Shown piece by piece: positions 45,069 to 56,400 of a DNA stretch of 64,000 bases. Made by a program: the position numbers and the translations under genes. Position 1 is the stretch's first letter; the number at the start of each line of letters is the position of its first letter. Below the pieces are notes generated by a model. That model was given only the letters and a program-made list of their open reading frames with translations. It ran no database searches and was not told where the DNA came from. Source of the stretch: Cytospora piceicola (taxonomy: Eukaryota; Ascomycota; Sordariomycetes; Diaporthales; Cytosporaceae); assembly GCA_023375675.1 (NCBI GenBank), contig JALQBC010000014.1, positions 124,001 to 188,000 on the forward strand. The letters run 5' to 3'.

Positions 45069-45665
45069 ATGTCCGCTTTATTGCTGCAAGGTACATTCAT
45101 AAGCGCCGCGTCCCTGGTGCCTAAGACCACACCCCATGACTTGGAGCTGCGCTCTGGGGTGCAGGAGAAGAAAATCAACTGCCAGGGCGGCGGCAACTTC
45201 GTTCTCTATGAGACTTCAAACGGTAGTGGCGGGTAATCCATGGTCTGCGTCAACGGCAACGGCACAATCAGCAACGATCTTGGATCAGGGGGTTTCATCA
45301 CCGCCATGGAGTATCACGATGATGGCTTTTCCGCATCCGCGGTCTTCATCTCTGGTGACGAAACCGGTAAGCGGGAGGCCAGTTGCTACGAGCAATTACA
45401 CGTCCATCATTGGGCTGTTTCTGGTTCCCAACCAACAGTGCTATCAAGCTCAGGCATCGGAAATTTGATGATACAGGCACTAAATGATTCATACTACAAT
45501 AATCGGCAGGAGGTCTGCTTTGAGTTGACCAATGGCGGTAGCTGGGATGGTTTTGTCCGAATTTGTTACAACTATGATACAGCTCAGTCTGGATATTACA
45601 CATATGGAGGACATTCCAATCAGATTGACATATTTTCTTTTCTTCGGTTCTTTTCTAGATTTTGA
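45069..45665 (+). pseudogene. Secreted cysteine-containing protein, broken by one stop
   Basis: One reading frame runs for 198 codons and is interrupted only by a TAA at 45,234-45,236; both parts are in the same phase. The first part (55 codons) starts with a short hydrophobic leader (MSALLLQGTFISAASLVP) and then a region with INCQGGGNF. The second part has four more Cys in short aromatic or polar contexts (VCVNG, SCYEQ, VCFEL, RICYN). Small size, a leader and spaced cysteines suggest a secreted protein of the effector or antimicrobial type, but I cannot assign a family. A 39-nt in-frame intron (GTAATC...ATCAG) could also remove the stop; it would be unusually short and would lose one Cys. 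So this is either a recent pseudogene or a gene with an odd intron. Confidence 0.5.
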
Positions 45666-46576
45666 AGAAGGGTGTTATTGTCTGGGGTGCTCCCAATGTT
45701 AGCAGGCTTTACCTCGTTGAAGCATTTACGATATATCTTTCAACAATGATAATCCCCGGGACCACCCTAGTTTTCATTGGATATCCGTGCTCCGATATAC
45801 CGTATACTGCTTCTTTGATGCGGCTGACTACACCTGGGTATTCTTCAAAGCGTTGTGGGTCGGGGTTAAGGGCTGGTGTTGACTATATTAGTAAACATAT
45901 AGCCCGACCGATCTGCTATCCCGTCCTATGTGAAATAGTAGCGAATTTCTTCCTTCTACTCAATGATCTGGCCTAAGCTAGGGTGAATAAGTATATATAG
46001 AAAATAGTAGCATATAAGTTCGCCTTTCATATATTGTACATTTTACATCCGACATAAGGCCTAGTCTTTATATGCGCATAGCTCAAGTATATACTAAAAG
46101 ATCATGAAGTAGACGACTATGATAACTTATATGTGGGCCTTCTTAGCTACATACTTCCAAAATATATCGATATATATACCTGGGTACTTTCAGGTATCGG
46201 TCCAATCCGCCCCTGCTACCATGTCCTGAAACTAAGGTTGGCCGCCATGGGACGGCCCGCCTTACAGAGCACGTTATTGTTAACTCGTACCTTCTTTACT
46301 TCTTACAGCCGAATACAGACCCACCAGGCTTGGCTCAGAGTCACAATCTTGATACAGTATCGCCATACTTCAGTACAGGTCAATCGAATAAATTGGGGTT
46401 TCTGAGGCTAATCAGTTTGAAGTGCTGGTTAGTCTTTCAGGGAAAAGGATGCAAAGGACCGTCATTATTGCGTATATCAAAAAAGTCCGACTCACGATTT
46501 CATCCACTATGGCATATATAGAAAATAGTCACTAGAAACTTGCAAGAACTGTATTTAACTAATACAAATGGTCAAT
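45666..46576. other. AT-rich intergenic region
   Basis: About 900 bp, AT-rich especially at 45,960-46,150, with many TATA-like runs. CpA and TpG are still present, so it is not RIP-saturated. GTATATATAGAAAATAGTA near 45,990 and GCATATATAGAAAATAGTC near 46,512 are near-identical, forming a short direct repeat about 520 bp apart. No gene was supported. Confidence 0.45.
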
Positions 46577-47521
46577 CTAAGCGACATTCTTGCCCAACCA
46601 CTCGAGCCACTGGTCAGCGGTCCAGCCGGAGCTGACATCGTTGTTCACGACACCATCAAAGATAACCGTCGGGCTGGCATGCACGCCCACGAGCCTCGCC
46701 ATCTTTATGACAACCTTGAGGTCATTGGTCACTCCATTTCCGACGTTGAGGCTTCCATCAGCAGCAGCCTTCTCAGGAATAGCCAAAAGCTTGTACAGCT
46801 CGTCAGCGCTGACGCCCGCGCTCTCGGCTCCGAGCTTGGCCAGCCGCTTGTAGGTTTGGTTGCGGGTCTCGTTCACGACGTTGACGTCGAAGTAGGCCTG
46901 CTGGTCCTTGAAGAGGGCGGCGCTGAAGTCCCAGAACTTGGACGGGTTGAGCTGCAACACGGCCAGTGCGGCCTCGTGGACGAGCGTAGAGGTCGGGTGC
47001 CATGGCTGAACCTGCTGGCGGAAGATGACCTGCACCTTGCTTGCGAGCTTAGGATCGGCCCGAATCTTGGGGGCAACAGAGGTCACGAAGTTGTTGAAGA
47101 TCTCTGTGGTGTTGCTTTGTCAGTAGGGTTCTTATACAAGTCGTATGAGAGGCCTGAGTAGGTAGCAGCATTTCAACAATCCACCAGGGCAGGACACGGG
47201 CACGTACTCGCTGAGAAGGGGCACACGTAGTCCAGATATATCTCGATGGTGTGAGAGGCCGAAGTTGGTGCTGCAGCAGCCAAGTCATCGGTGAACAGCA
47301 GGCGGTGGCCTTGGAACTTTGGTGGGAGTGCCATTGCTGTTACCGGTCAGCTGGTTATGTTCATCATTGTAGTAGTTGGGCAACTTACTTGAATTGAGTC
47401 TTCTGTGAGCTATAACGGATTTACCAAGGATGTGGACTGGTATGAAGCTTGCTTGCGTTCTTGTAGAAGCTTTACAGGTGCGTGAATTGAGAATAGAGAG
47501 GATATATCTCGAGGAAGGCAT
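46577..47521 (-). CDS. DsbA-like thioredoxin-fold protein
   Basis: Three exons (47,521-47,389; 47,336-47,208; 47,103-46,577) join in frame to 262 aa. Introns are 52 and 104 bp with GTAAGT and GTACGT donors. The core reads IEIYLDYVCPFSAKIFNNF at residues about 75-95, where a CPFS motif replaces the CxxC of true disulfide oxidoreductases; near the C-terminus GVHASPTVIFDG carries the cis-proline of the thioredoxin fold. The middle helical insert (HEAALAVLQL... SKFWDFSAALF) fits DsbA/2-hydroxychromene-isomerase-like proteins. With one Cys in the motif it is more likely a glutathione-linked or non-redox protein, which is inference. Exon 1 encodes about 44 residues rich in Arg, Lys and Ser without acids, like a mitochondrial presequence. 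A second ATG at the start of exon 2 (MALPPKF) would give a cytosolic form. Confidence 0.82.
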
Positions 47522-48191
47522 GTTAAGAGGGGAGCGAAGGTGGCTTTAAGTACCGTTTCTTTCCCAACCTGTAGAGGTATTGCGTAATGACGATGAACTC
47601 ATAGTTCGCAATCCGGCGATCCCGGTGACAAATCATGGCTTCCCGTCCTCTCTCCAACTAGAAACAGGAGCATGTTCGAAGGGGACAGAAGATGAAGTGA
47701 GGTATATCGTAATGACGGGAATCTCACATAGTCCGTATTCCATCTGTCCGAGTGACAAATCATGGGTTTCCACCCTCCAAGTAGAAATAGGGGCATGTTT
47801 TTACATACTAGGGGACAGAAGATGGGGTCCACAGTGACAAATAATGTAAACCACCCCCCCTCCAACTAGAAACAGAGACTTAAGGGTTCGGGTTTATCAT
47901 TTTGCATGTGATAAACAGAGCATCGACCCCTGCCTGATGGACTATCATGCATGTGGGTTCATTGGTGCCTAGTTAAGCTTATCGATAAGAAAAGGACCCC
48001 GCGACCACTTTGAATTTTGGGAGGTCGCGACGCGTTCAAAAATTTCTTGGTCTCTTTGCGCAACCCATCTTTCTTCACCCCCCGTTTTTGGTGACTGATC
48101 ACATTGTGTCTCATCTAGATATACTTTGTTTGAATACTCACACTCTCTAGAGCACTTTGTCCTGTCAGCTCAGAAACAACCGGTGATCAAG
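47522..48191. promoter_or_regulatory. Divergent promoter region with tandem repeats
   Basis: The thioredoxin-fold gene and CTP synthase start 670 bp apart in opposite directions. Most of the left half is occupied by the tandem repeat at 47,571-47,880; the right half (47,890-48,190) has pyrimidine-rich stretches (CTTTCTTCACCCCCC) typical of fungal core promoters. Confidence 0.6.
47571..47880. repeat. Tandem repeat, ~126 bp unit, about 2.4 copies
   Basis: GAGGTATTGCGTAATGACG at about 47,573 is repeated as GAGGTATATCGTAATGACG at about 47,700. GTGACAAATCATGG is found at about 47,625 and 47,752 and as a variant at about 47,836. Each copy continues with CCTCCAACTAGAAACAGG, then GCATGTT and GGGGACAGAAGATG. 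The third copy is partial. Confidence 0.8.
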
Positions 48192-50507
48192 ATGCGTTAC
48201 GTCCTTGTATCTGGCGGAGTTATCTCTGGTATGGTCAATCCTTCCCTGCCGCGGGGTCCCCCCTTTTTTTATTTGATATATGATGCACGCACGGCTGCTG
48301 ACCCCTTTGCATAGGTGTGGGAAAGGGCATCATTGCCTCGTCCACTGGCCTGGTTTGTCACCACCCATTCAGCTTCACAAGCATGGTCGATTCTGACACG
48401 ATCCTCAACAGTTGCTGAAGACGCTCGGGCTCAGAGTCACATGCGTCAAGATTGACCCATATGTGTCTGTCGATGCTGGCCTTATGGCCCCTGCGGAGCA
48501 TGGTGAATGCTTCGTCTTGAACTCCGGTCCGTTGCATGGAGTCTCTTGACGCCGCAAAACTCCTCATGCTGAACCTTTCTTTCAGGATCCGAAGTCGACT
48601 TGGATCTCGGTAACTACGAGAGATACCTTGGCCTCACTCTTGCCGGCGACAACAACATCACCACCGGAAAGATCTACCAACATGTGTGTATCCTCATTGC
48701 CAAATCGTATCTCATCCCTCTAATTGTCTCCCAGGTCATCCAGAAAGAGCGTCGAGGTGACTACCTTGGAAAGACTGTCCAGATGTACGTATCCCGGGCG
48801 ACTATGCCAGATGATCTTGTTTCCCGGCACTCAGATGATCGTGCGTCAGCTCTTGGGTTTCTGACTTGCTGACTTTCCCAGTGTTCCTCACGTTACGAAC
48901 GCGATCAGGGATTGGATCAAGCGCGTCTCGAAGATTCCCGTCGATGGGTCCAACGAGGAGCCTGACGTTTGCATCATCGAGCTCGGTGGCACAGTCGGCG
49001 ATATCGAGAGCATGCCCTTCATCGAGGCCCTGACTCAACTGCGCCACGAGGCCGGGAGCATGAACTTCATGAACATTCATGTCTCCTACGTGCCCACTAT
49101 CCACGGAGAGCAGAAGACGAAGCCTACTCAGCACGCCGTTAAGTCTGTTCGCAGCTACGGCCTGATACCCGATCTCGTATGTTCTGCAGTTCCTGGTAAA
49201 AGCGATTTTTCTGACAGAATTCAAGGTTGCCTGTCGATGTGAACAGCCTCTTGCAGAGAGCACTATTGCGAAGCTCGCCCTGCATTGCCAGGTCGAGTTG
49301 GACCAGATCCTCGTCGTTCGAGATATGCCAACCGTCTACCAGGTTCCACTCCTCTTGGAGGAGCAAGGACTCCTGACTCTGCTCCGTACCCGACTCAACT
49401 TCATTGCGAAGCCTATTGCTCCCGCCGATGTCGCCCGAGGTGCTGCGCTGTGGGAAACATGGAAGGCTGTCGTCACGCAGCAACACGAGGCTACGATCAA
49501 TGTTGCACTGGTTGGCAAGTACGTGGAGACGCATGATGCCTATGCGTCTGTCGTCAAGTCTCTCGAGCACTCTTCCATGCACTTGCGACGGAAGCTCAAC
49601 CTGGTCTGGGTTGATGCCGAGCACCTGGAGCTCAAGACGCAATCCACCGAAGAGGCCAAGTACAACGAGGCGTGGGAGGCCATTCGCACGGCTTCTGGCG
49701 TGATCGTTCCTGGAGGTTTTGGCCACCGTGGCACAGAAGGCATGATGCTGGCCTCCAAGTATGCCAGGGAGAACAAGACGCCTTTCCTGGGAGTATGTCA
49801 CTATCAACATTCCTTCGCTCCTGAGTACAATTCGCTAATGCGGCTTCTAGGTTTGCCTTGGTTTCCAAACTGCCACCATCCAATTCGCGCGCGATGTCTG
49901 TGACATGCCAGAGGCCAACTCCGAAGAGTTCGACTCCATGGCAAAAGACTGCGTGGTCATCTCTATGCCCGAGCTGGACAAGCACAACATGGGAGGCACC
50001 ATGCGTCTGGGCTCGAGAAAGACTATCTTCCAGGCCGGTAGTGAATGGGCCAGAATCCGTGCCCTGTACGGAGGTGGCGAGGAGATCGAGGAGAGACACC
50101 GTCATCGTTACGAGGTGAACCCCGCTTACATCGAGCGCTTCGAGGCTGCCGGTCTGCACTTTGTCGGAAAGGACGAGACGGGCCAGCGCATGGAGATCTT
50201 CGAGATGAAGGATCACCCCTACTTCGTTGGTATGTATCCCATTGTTCCGTTGCTAGATATCCTGTTGCTAACTGTGTTTAAAGGCACCCAGTTCCACGCC
50301 GAGTACCAGTCCAAGGTGCTTAACCCAAGCGTAAGTTTCGAAAACAACCCCTGCCTAACATGCAGAATTGAGACTGACCCGAGACTACAGAGCCCATACC
50401 TCGGCTTCATCGCTGCCAGCGCCGGCTGCCTCGAAAAGGTGCTCAAGGAAGGTTTGGCGCGGATCCCCAGGCTCACTAACGGTGTGAATGGAGGCCACCA
50501 CTTCTAA
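48192..50507 (+). CDS. URA7: CTP synthase (glutamine-hydrolysing)
   Basis: Ten exons (48,192-48,228; 48,315-48,352; 48,412-48,526; 48,586-48,683; 48,735-48,784; 48,882-49,176; 49,226-49,792; 49,851-50,229; 50,284-50,330; 50,391-50,507) join in frame to 580 aa, the normal eukaryotic length. The enzyme makes CTP from UTP, ATP and glutamine, and can form cytoophidium filaments. The N-terminal synthase domain shows [50 protein letters not shown] and [11 protein letters not shown]. The C-terminal class I glutaminase domain has the nucleophile Cys402 in PFLGVCLGFQ, right after an intron, and the His/Glu pair in [13 protein letters not shown]. In the UTP-side loop the usual LDDGGE is LNSGSE and the preceding segment is [13 protein letters not shown]; these are unusual but need not abolish activity. 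Several exons are under 50 nt. Fungi usually have one or two such genes; the symbol follows the yeast major form. Confidence 0.94.
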
Positions 50508-51261
50508 GGGATCGAGTTGCGGGTCAGATTCGGGCGTGGGGATAGAAAGCGGTTCGACACTGCTTCATAGGCGTTGTTTGTGATACCGGAAAATGAAATT
50601 GGGCGTTACTGGGAGAGGATAAGAAAAGGGCATCGTTGGTAGAGGATTAGATTCTAAGAACTCGCATTCATGTCTTATATACAGCGAGAACTGTGGGGGA
50701 GACTGGCGTTTTAGTGTCATTATTGAGGCCATTGCTAGAGGCGTCACCGACTCTGTCCCGCCACGGCGAGGACGAGACATCCTCAAATTTTGGTAGCATA
50801 GAAGCCAACTTGAAGAAAAGGCATCAAGTACTCAGGTCTAGTTGCGATTTGTGATTCGAACGAGAAGTGAGTGAGCACTTGAAGGTTTACATAGTACACA
50901 GTATAGGAGAGAGATGTACCCCGAAGCAATAGGGTTAGGGTATCTAAGTAATGAACCAATCCCCCCTCCTCCTCGGGCCATCTCTGGAGCTGGTGTTCAA
51001 TACGACGGTATGTTCCCTGTACTCCCTTTTATTTATGCTCGACAGATACGACTCGAACCCTGATCAATCTAACACTACACATTCCAGAGACAATTGAACT
51101 CAACCCGCACTCTTGAAGCTTACTCAGTTGGGTCGTGTCGGCCGTGGTCAAGTTGCAGGGGTTCGGGCCACCTCCGCTTTGCCATCTCCCCCTCCGCACC
51201 TATAGCAACCACTGCGACCATTGCAACCAATTTCACTGTCACAACAGGCCTCGGTCTCACC
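50508..51261. other. Intergenic region with a telo-box-like element
   Basis: About 750 bp between CTP synthase and the mitochondrial membrane protein gene. AGGGTTAGGG occurs at 50,931-50,940, resembling the telomeric repeat and the telo-box found in promoters of some translation-related genes. In-frame codons upstream of the chosen start at 51,262 are probably 5' leader. Confidence 0.5.
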
Positions 51262-52317
51262 ATGATACGTTCGTTACCCTCCAGTCGTGGTCAACTGTGT
51301 CCATCGAGGCACATCCTAGCTCTCAGGGCTCGGGCTGCACCGATATGCCACACGCCGTTGAGAGTGAACAGCATCGAGCTCTCCCAGCAGCTCGTGAGGA
51401 GAGCCTCATCGTCCCCAGCGTCGCCGACGCCGGGTCCTAAACAGTCCCAGCCACAGCCCAAGTTTGGTAGGATTATACCATCCCTTTCCTAAATATTTAT
51501 TGATATTCGAGTACTCATCACATGTTGTATGTTCACAGAGGTCCCTCCCAGGTCGATCATCTACCACATCGGCACACCCAGGATCATGTTCCTCGGCGCC
51601 CTCAAACTCACCACCGTTTTTGTCTTTGGCTTCTTCGCCGTGGTCGTCATACCAAGCTACGTATCCACAGGCCAGCCGCTGTGGCAGACAGTCGGACGTG
51701 AGCGAGACCCCCGCCTACCTGCCTGATTCCTCATACTCATACACAAGCCTCACTCAGTCACTCATATTCTCTCTATTCTCTCTCTCTCTCTCTTACTACC
51801 TCATCCTCTCACTCACTCACCTGCTCACTAACACCCCGCACCAGTCACCGCCGCCAGCACAGTCCCCTTCCTGGCGGTGTGGTACCTGACCTCGCCCATG
51901 GCCGTCTGGGTCCAGATGCGCATCCCCGACCACGCCCGGCGCACCAGTCACCTCGCCGCGCGCTACCTCGCCGCGCTCCCCGCCGACGCCGAGCTCGCCA
52001 TCACCACCATGGGCGCCCTGGGCAAGCCGCGCGTCAGCCACGTGAGGCTCTGCGACCTGTGGCCGACCGCCAGGCCCGGGGGCGGCGGCGGCGGCGGCGG
52101 CGGCGGTGTTGGCTCGCGCCCCCGGCTCGGGCTCGTCAACTACGTCCGCGACGACGCGAGCGTCGCGAGGGAGAACGCCAGGCGCGCGTGGTGGATGTTC
52201 CGCGCCGTCCGGGGCTTCAGGATCGAGGACGAGACCACCACCGGGAGGAGGGGCAAGTACGACTGGGACGGCGTCGCGCGGCAGATACGGCAGAGGGCGC
52301 GGCTGGAGGGGCTGTGA
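51262..52317 (+). CDS. Predicted mitochondrial two-span membrane protein
   Basis: Three exons (51,262-51,466; 51,539-51,697; 51,845-52,317) join in frame to 278 aa. The N-terminal ~45 residues (MIRSLPSSRGQLCPSRHILALR...) are Arg/Ser-rich without acids, a good mitochondrial presequence; the 56 codons before this ATG look like leader. Exon 2 encodes IIYHIGTPRIMFLGALKL followed by a span (TVFVFGFFAVVVIPSY); exon 3 begins with a second span (VPFLAVWYLTSPMAVWVQM). This helical hairpin resembles the TMEM70/TMEM186-type mitochondrial inner-membrane fold, but I cannot name the orthologue. The soluble tail has ADAELAITTM and VRLCDLWP, a run of ten glycines encoded by a GGC repeat (52,081-52,107), then VNYVRDDAS and a basic C-terminus (QIRQRARLEGL). 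Confidence 0.78.
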
Positions 52318-52556
52318 GGCGCGAGGGAGCGGTCTCGGGTCCTTCCCCCCCCCCCTGGCAGAGCGAGCGGACCGACCGTTGCGGTGTGGTCCCAGCTGTG
52401 TGTGGCCTTGCTGCTGTACCCGCCGCCCGTCCGGCCGCCCGTGGGCTTGTTAGTGGTCAATCGCCGCCCCCAACCCTGCGTCACAAACACATACAAACTC
52501 CGGAAACCACGGCATCGGTCGACTGACGAGCAAAAAGACTTCAAAAAGAGAGGTGA

Positions 52557-52654
52557 TGGTCCCGGAGAGGATCGAACTCGCGACCTTCGCATCACTAATG
52601 ATTCCTATTCAGGAATTATTAGTACGACGCTCTAACCAGCTGAGCTACGGGACC
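52557..52654 (-). tRNA. tRNA-Ile (anticodon AAT), with intron
   Basis: The minus strand folds as a class I tRNA. The acceptor stem GGTCCCG pairs with CGGGACC, with discriminator A. The D arm is GCTCAGCTGGTTAGAGC, the anticodon stem TCGTA/TGCGA (one G-T pair), and the T arm contains GAGTTCGATCCTC. The anticodon loop C-T-AAT-A gives AAT (isoleucine, inosine at position 34). An intron of about 24 nt follows position 37 and includes ATTAG, which can pair with the anticodon loop. Confidence 0.93.
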
Positions 52655-53402
52655 CGTTTCTCTGATTTGATTGATGTGGGGTTCGGATAGAGGCTTTTGA
52701 CGGCCGGTCCATGCATAGTTTGCTCGTTGTGATCCTTGTGTGGAGACATCGTTGGGCGCCGGGCGAGGACTAGCGGTAGATCGCGTTGATCGTGTTGATC
52801 CTGGTGTGTCGGGAAGGTAGTTCGCTGTATGTTCGACCGAAGCTGAGGTATGTAGATCGGATAACCGGGGTTTCGATGTAAAACCAACAGCGTCTGTATT
52901 GGAATGGAAGAAACGATCGTCTATCATATCCATCAACGTCAGGCAAAGGAGGTGTTGCCTCTTCATCACAGTCAACTTGATGAAATAAAAGTGGAATGTG
53001 TCAAAAGCGCTTTGTCGAGATTCAATTATTGGTACACCTCCGGCTGTCCTGAAGAACAGCCGTCTCGAAATCTTATATCCCCCCAGCCCGCATACGTGGT
53101 ATATAGAAAAGGTGACTGTGAAGCTTTTGGTGGTATCGCAAGTCCCGGGACCGCATACATCCATCCCATTTCCATGCCCTGATACGCCATGCTCGCCTGA
53201 AAACGAAAACCATCACTAAATAGAGAAACAGAAACAACAATGATGAGCCAAAACAGAAAAGTTGACACCTGCCATTAGTCAGGTTGTCGGGGTTAAAATG
53301 CGTCCAAAATTGCTCTTGGTATAGCCATGCCAGTCAAAAACGGGGAGCGCTTCGTGTTTATGACATCGTGAGGTTATGTTCGTCTTGTTGCGCTTCCGTC
53401 GT
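52655..53402. other. Intergenic region
   Basis: About 750 bp between tRNA-Ile and the 3' end of the large Zn2Cys6 gene. It contains no recognisable gene. GATCGCGTTGATCGTGTTGA at about 52,778 is a small imperfect repeat. Confidence 0.5.
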
Positions 53403-56400
53403 TCACCTGCGTTTCGTTAAGGGGAGTCCGTTCGCGTCGTAGTCCCAACCTCTTTTCAGACCCCCTTCGTAGACACTCGCCACGGACTCCTGCCACATGG
53501 CCGGCGTCACAAATGTCTGGACTGGGGCAGCCGAGTACTGCTGCGGGATCTGGGAAGCTGCTGCAGCAATGGACGGTACAGTGCTGTGAACATGCTGGAT
53601 GTCCTGGATCGAAGGGATTTCGGCGGCACCTGAAGAAGGGATACTTAGAGAGCTGTGGTGGGGAGGGGTGTTTGTCGCAGCCGCTGACTGAACTGGTGGC
53701 GTACCGAATGAGTTGTTCCATTGACTGATGCGAAACCCGAGTTAGTCGACAATCTCTAAGAAAGCGCCGTATTACAGGAATGGTTGCTTACTCAAAAATA
53801 CGCGATGGATTCCAGCCCGAGCCGCCGTCTGCCATAGACATTGACGGCTGCATGGGTGCTTGTGTAGAGTTTGTCTGGCCAGCAGACGAAACTGATGCCA
53901 TCAAGGGCAGCTGGAGCGAAGTTGGAGAGTCACTCTTCATGTCCAAAGGCCCCGCCGATATTGGAGGCGTGATAGGATGTTGCCCGGGGTAACTGACTTG
54001 TGTATCGATCGTCTGCTGCGGATGATGGTGGTCTACTGAACCGCGAGGCATAGCGGGCCTGTAGCTGGTGTGGTTGGCCCGAGGCGGGCTTGGCCGTGCG
54101 GTCGTGTGAGGGCTGCCATAGGGGAAGCTGGCCTTCAGCACGAAGGGCTTTCTGGTGTCGGCTGAGAAGGCCTCACGGATCGAGTCTATCTGGTCGTGCA
54201 TATCCGGCATGGGCCACGCGTGCATGCACTTCTCCAGCAGCCTCATATGTCTTGTAAAATACTCACGGGCGTCGGTGTTTAGGTCAGGATCTGGAGAAGT
54301 GAGGGCAACCTATAACTGGTCAGTCAGGGAACGATAAAGTAAACTTCAAAAGAAGAGCCAGAACGCACGAGATGGAGCACAATGCATGATAATATGCAGT
54401 AGAGCGTAAAGTTGATACCCCTTTGCATGCACTGCAGCCCGTTCAGGCCATATGATTGCAACACAGCCTCCTGTAGCCTGCAAAGTGTCTTCGCGGAGTT
54501 ATAACAGAGCACCATATGGTGTTTCCATTGTCCATCCATACCCGTCGGCTCGTGATGTGTCAGCTGCGGCCGGTATAGTAATATGATGCTAAGATGGTAG
54601 TAAGAGTGCAGGTTTCCGACGAAGGCGGAGGGCAGCCATGGTGGAGAACCATCAGGGTTCTCGCTCACTTGAAGGTCTGCTGGGAGATCGTTCAACCAGG
54701 CAGACGCTTCAGGGTTAATCTGGACAAAGTCAGGATCGCAGCCCCAGTCCTTGTGCTTGTGGATGCGCGAATAGACTCGGTTCATCCGTGCGATATTGCG
54801 AACAATCCGGCACAGATATGTGAAGTTCCGAGTAACTTGGTAGTCCGAATCGTCGCCGGACCCATACGGACGGGGCAGCCCAACGTCCACAGATCCCAGG
54901 TCGACAGACAGATCCGTACGGCCTGTCCTCGATGTCAGCAGTGCTGCTATCAGCCATCCTCATAGGGTATACGTACCTTGTGAGGAACCTATCATTGTCT
55001 CGCAGAGAAAAATGGTCTGCCATATTCGGGTTTTCAAGGTACAATCAGCGGAAGACGAACCGCATGATCGTCCGGCCTTGTGGTCCTCATAATGGTCATC
55101 CAGGCCCAGCTCTTTGCCCATCTGGACGCACTGAACGGTTGCCATCCAAGAACGGTAGAAATAGCCACGCCTTGGTGCGGCTTCCCGTGCCTTCAGTATC
55201 AGCAGAAGCGCCTGAAGCGTGCTTAACCTGGGCATGTCCAAGAAAGAGTCCGCATGTCCTATCACCCCCGTCAGCAGTCTGTCGGGCCGAGCCAGGTTTG
55301 GTAGTTTACTCACTCGTTGCCAGGGCGAGCCATTGCTGCCCCTCGCCCGGCTCATCTGCAATCCTACCGGCCAGAGCAAAGACGGCTTCCAGAACCAGAG
55401 GAGATATTGACTCCCTGTCGTTATGCCACTGTCGATAGAAAGACGTTCTGTCCAAAACAGGTACGTAGGGATGGATGTTGGTGAAGAACACATCGAAATA
55501 ATGCAGAGCAGTTTCGTCGTCCGGCATCAACTCTGGCGGTATGCGAACCTTGAGGCCAGGTCCGGTAATAAGGGCCGGCAGTGAGGATTTGTACTCATCA
55601 TCTTCGGGGAGAAGAGGCTCTTCGTCCGCCTGGGACTTGTGCCTGAGTTTGTGGTTCAGGTAGGGTGCTTCGTCAACAGTTAGAGATGGTCCTGCAATTA
55701 CAATTACACAGAAATTCAAAAACTCACCGGTGCCTGCATCATTCAGCTTCAGAGTGCCAAGAAGGTCTGACAAATCCTGCTGTCCGTACTGGTCCTGATT
55801 GTAGACCTCAGGAGGAGAGTCGGGACGGGACGCCTGCTGCATGGGCGGAGTAGGGAAGACCGAGGACTGTGATGCTTGCTGTTGCTGTGTTGCATACGAA
55901 TGATCGACGACACCGACGGGAGGCACGGTGGTGTAATGCATGCTCTGTGCCTGGGAGTGATCCGCATACTGCATCGGTTGGTAAAGACCGGACGGCTCAC
56001 CGTAGAGCGCTGGTTTCGGGGCGTACATGGACGCGTGACTGGGGCCGCCGGCTAGCATGTGAGACTGCATGGGCAGATGCTGTCGGAAGTCGTGGACCCC
56101 AGGGGTCTCGAAGTCGGGGCGCGTGGGCTCGAACACTTGGGGCTCTGCTGCCCCGTCGTAGCCGTTGGGTCGGACGCAGTGGAGTTTCAGGCGAATGCAG
56201 GCAGAACACGGCCATGTGTTGGTGGTTGCGGCATCGCACTTGATCTTCCTCCTTCGACACCCCTCGCAGGCTCTCATTACTAATACAAACAGTTAGTTTT
56301 GGACAAGTGCATTCAAATGATCAGTGGGAATCCATCTGAACGTGGTGCGGTGCATCATCCATACCCTTAAGGCGTTTGTGACGATTATGCTCGTCGACGA

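Noticed and set aside
51040..51075. Reverse-strand GGGTTCGAGTC suggesting a tRNA
   Set aside because: The T stem does not close and no A box or anticodon arm is present.
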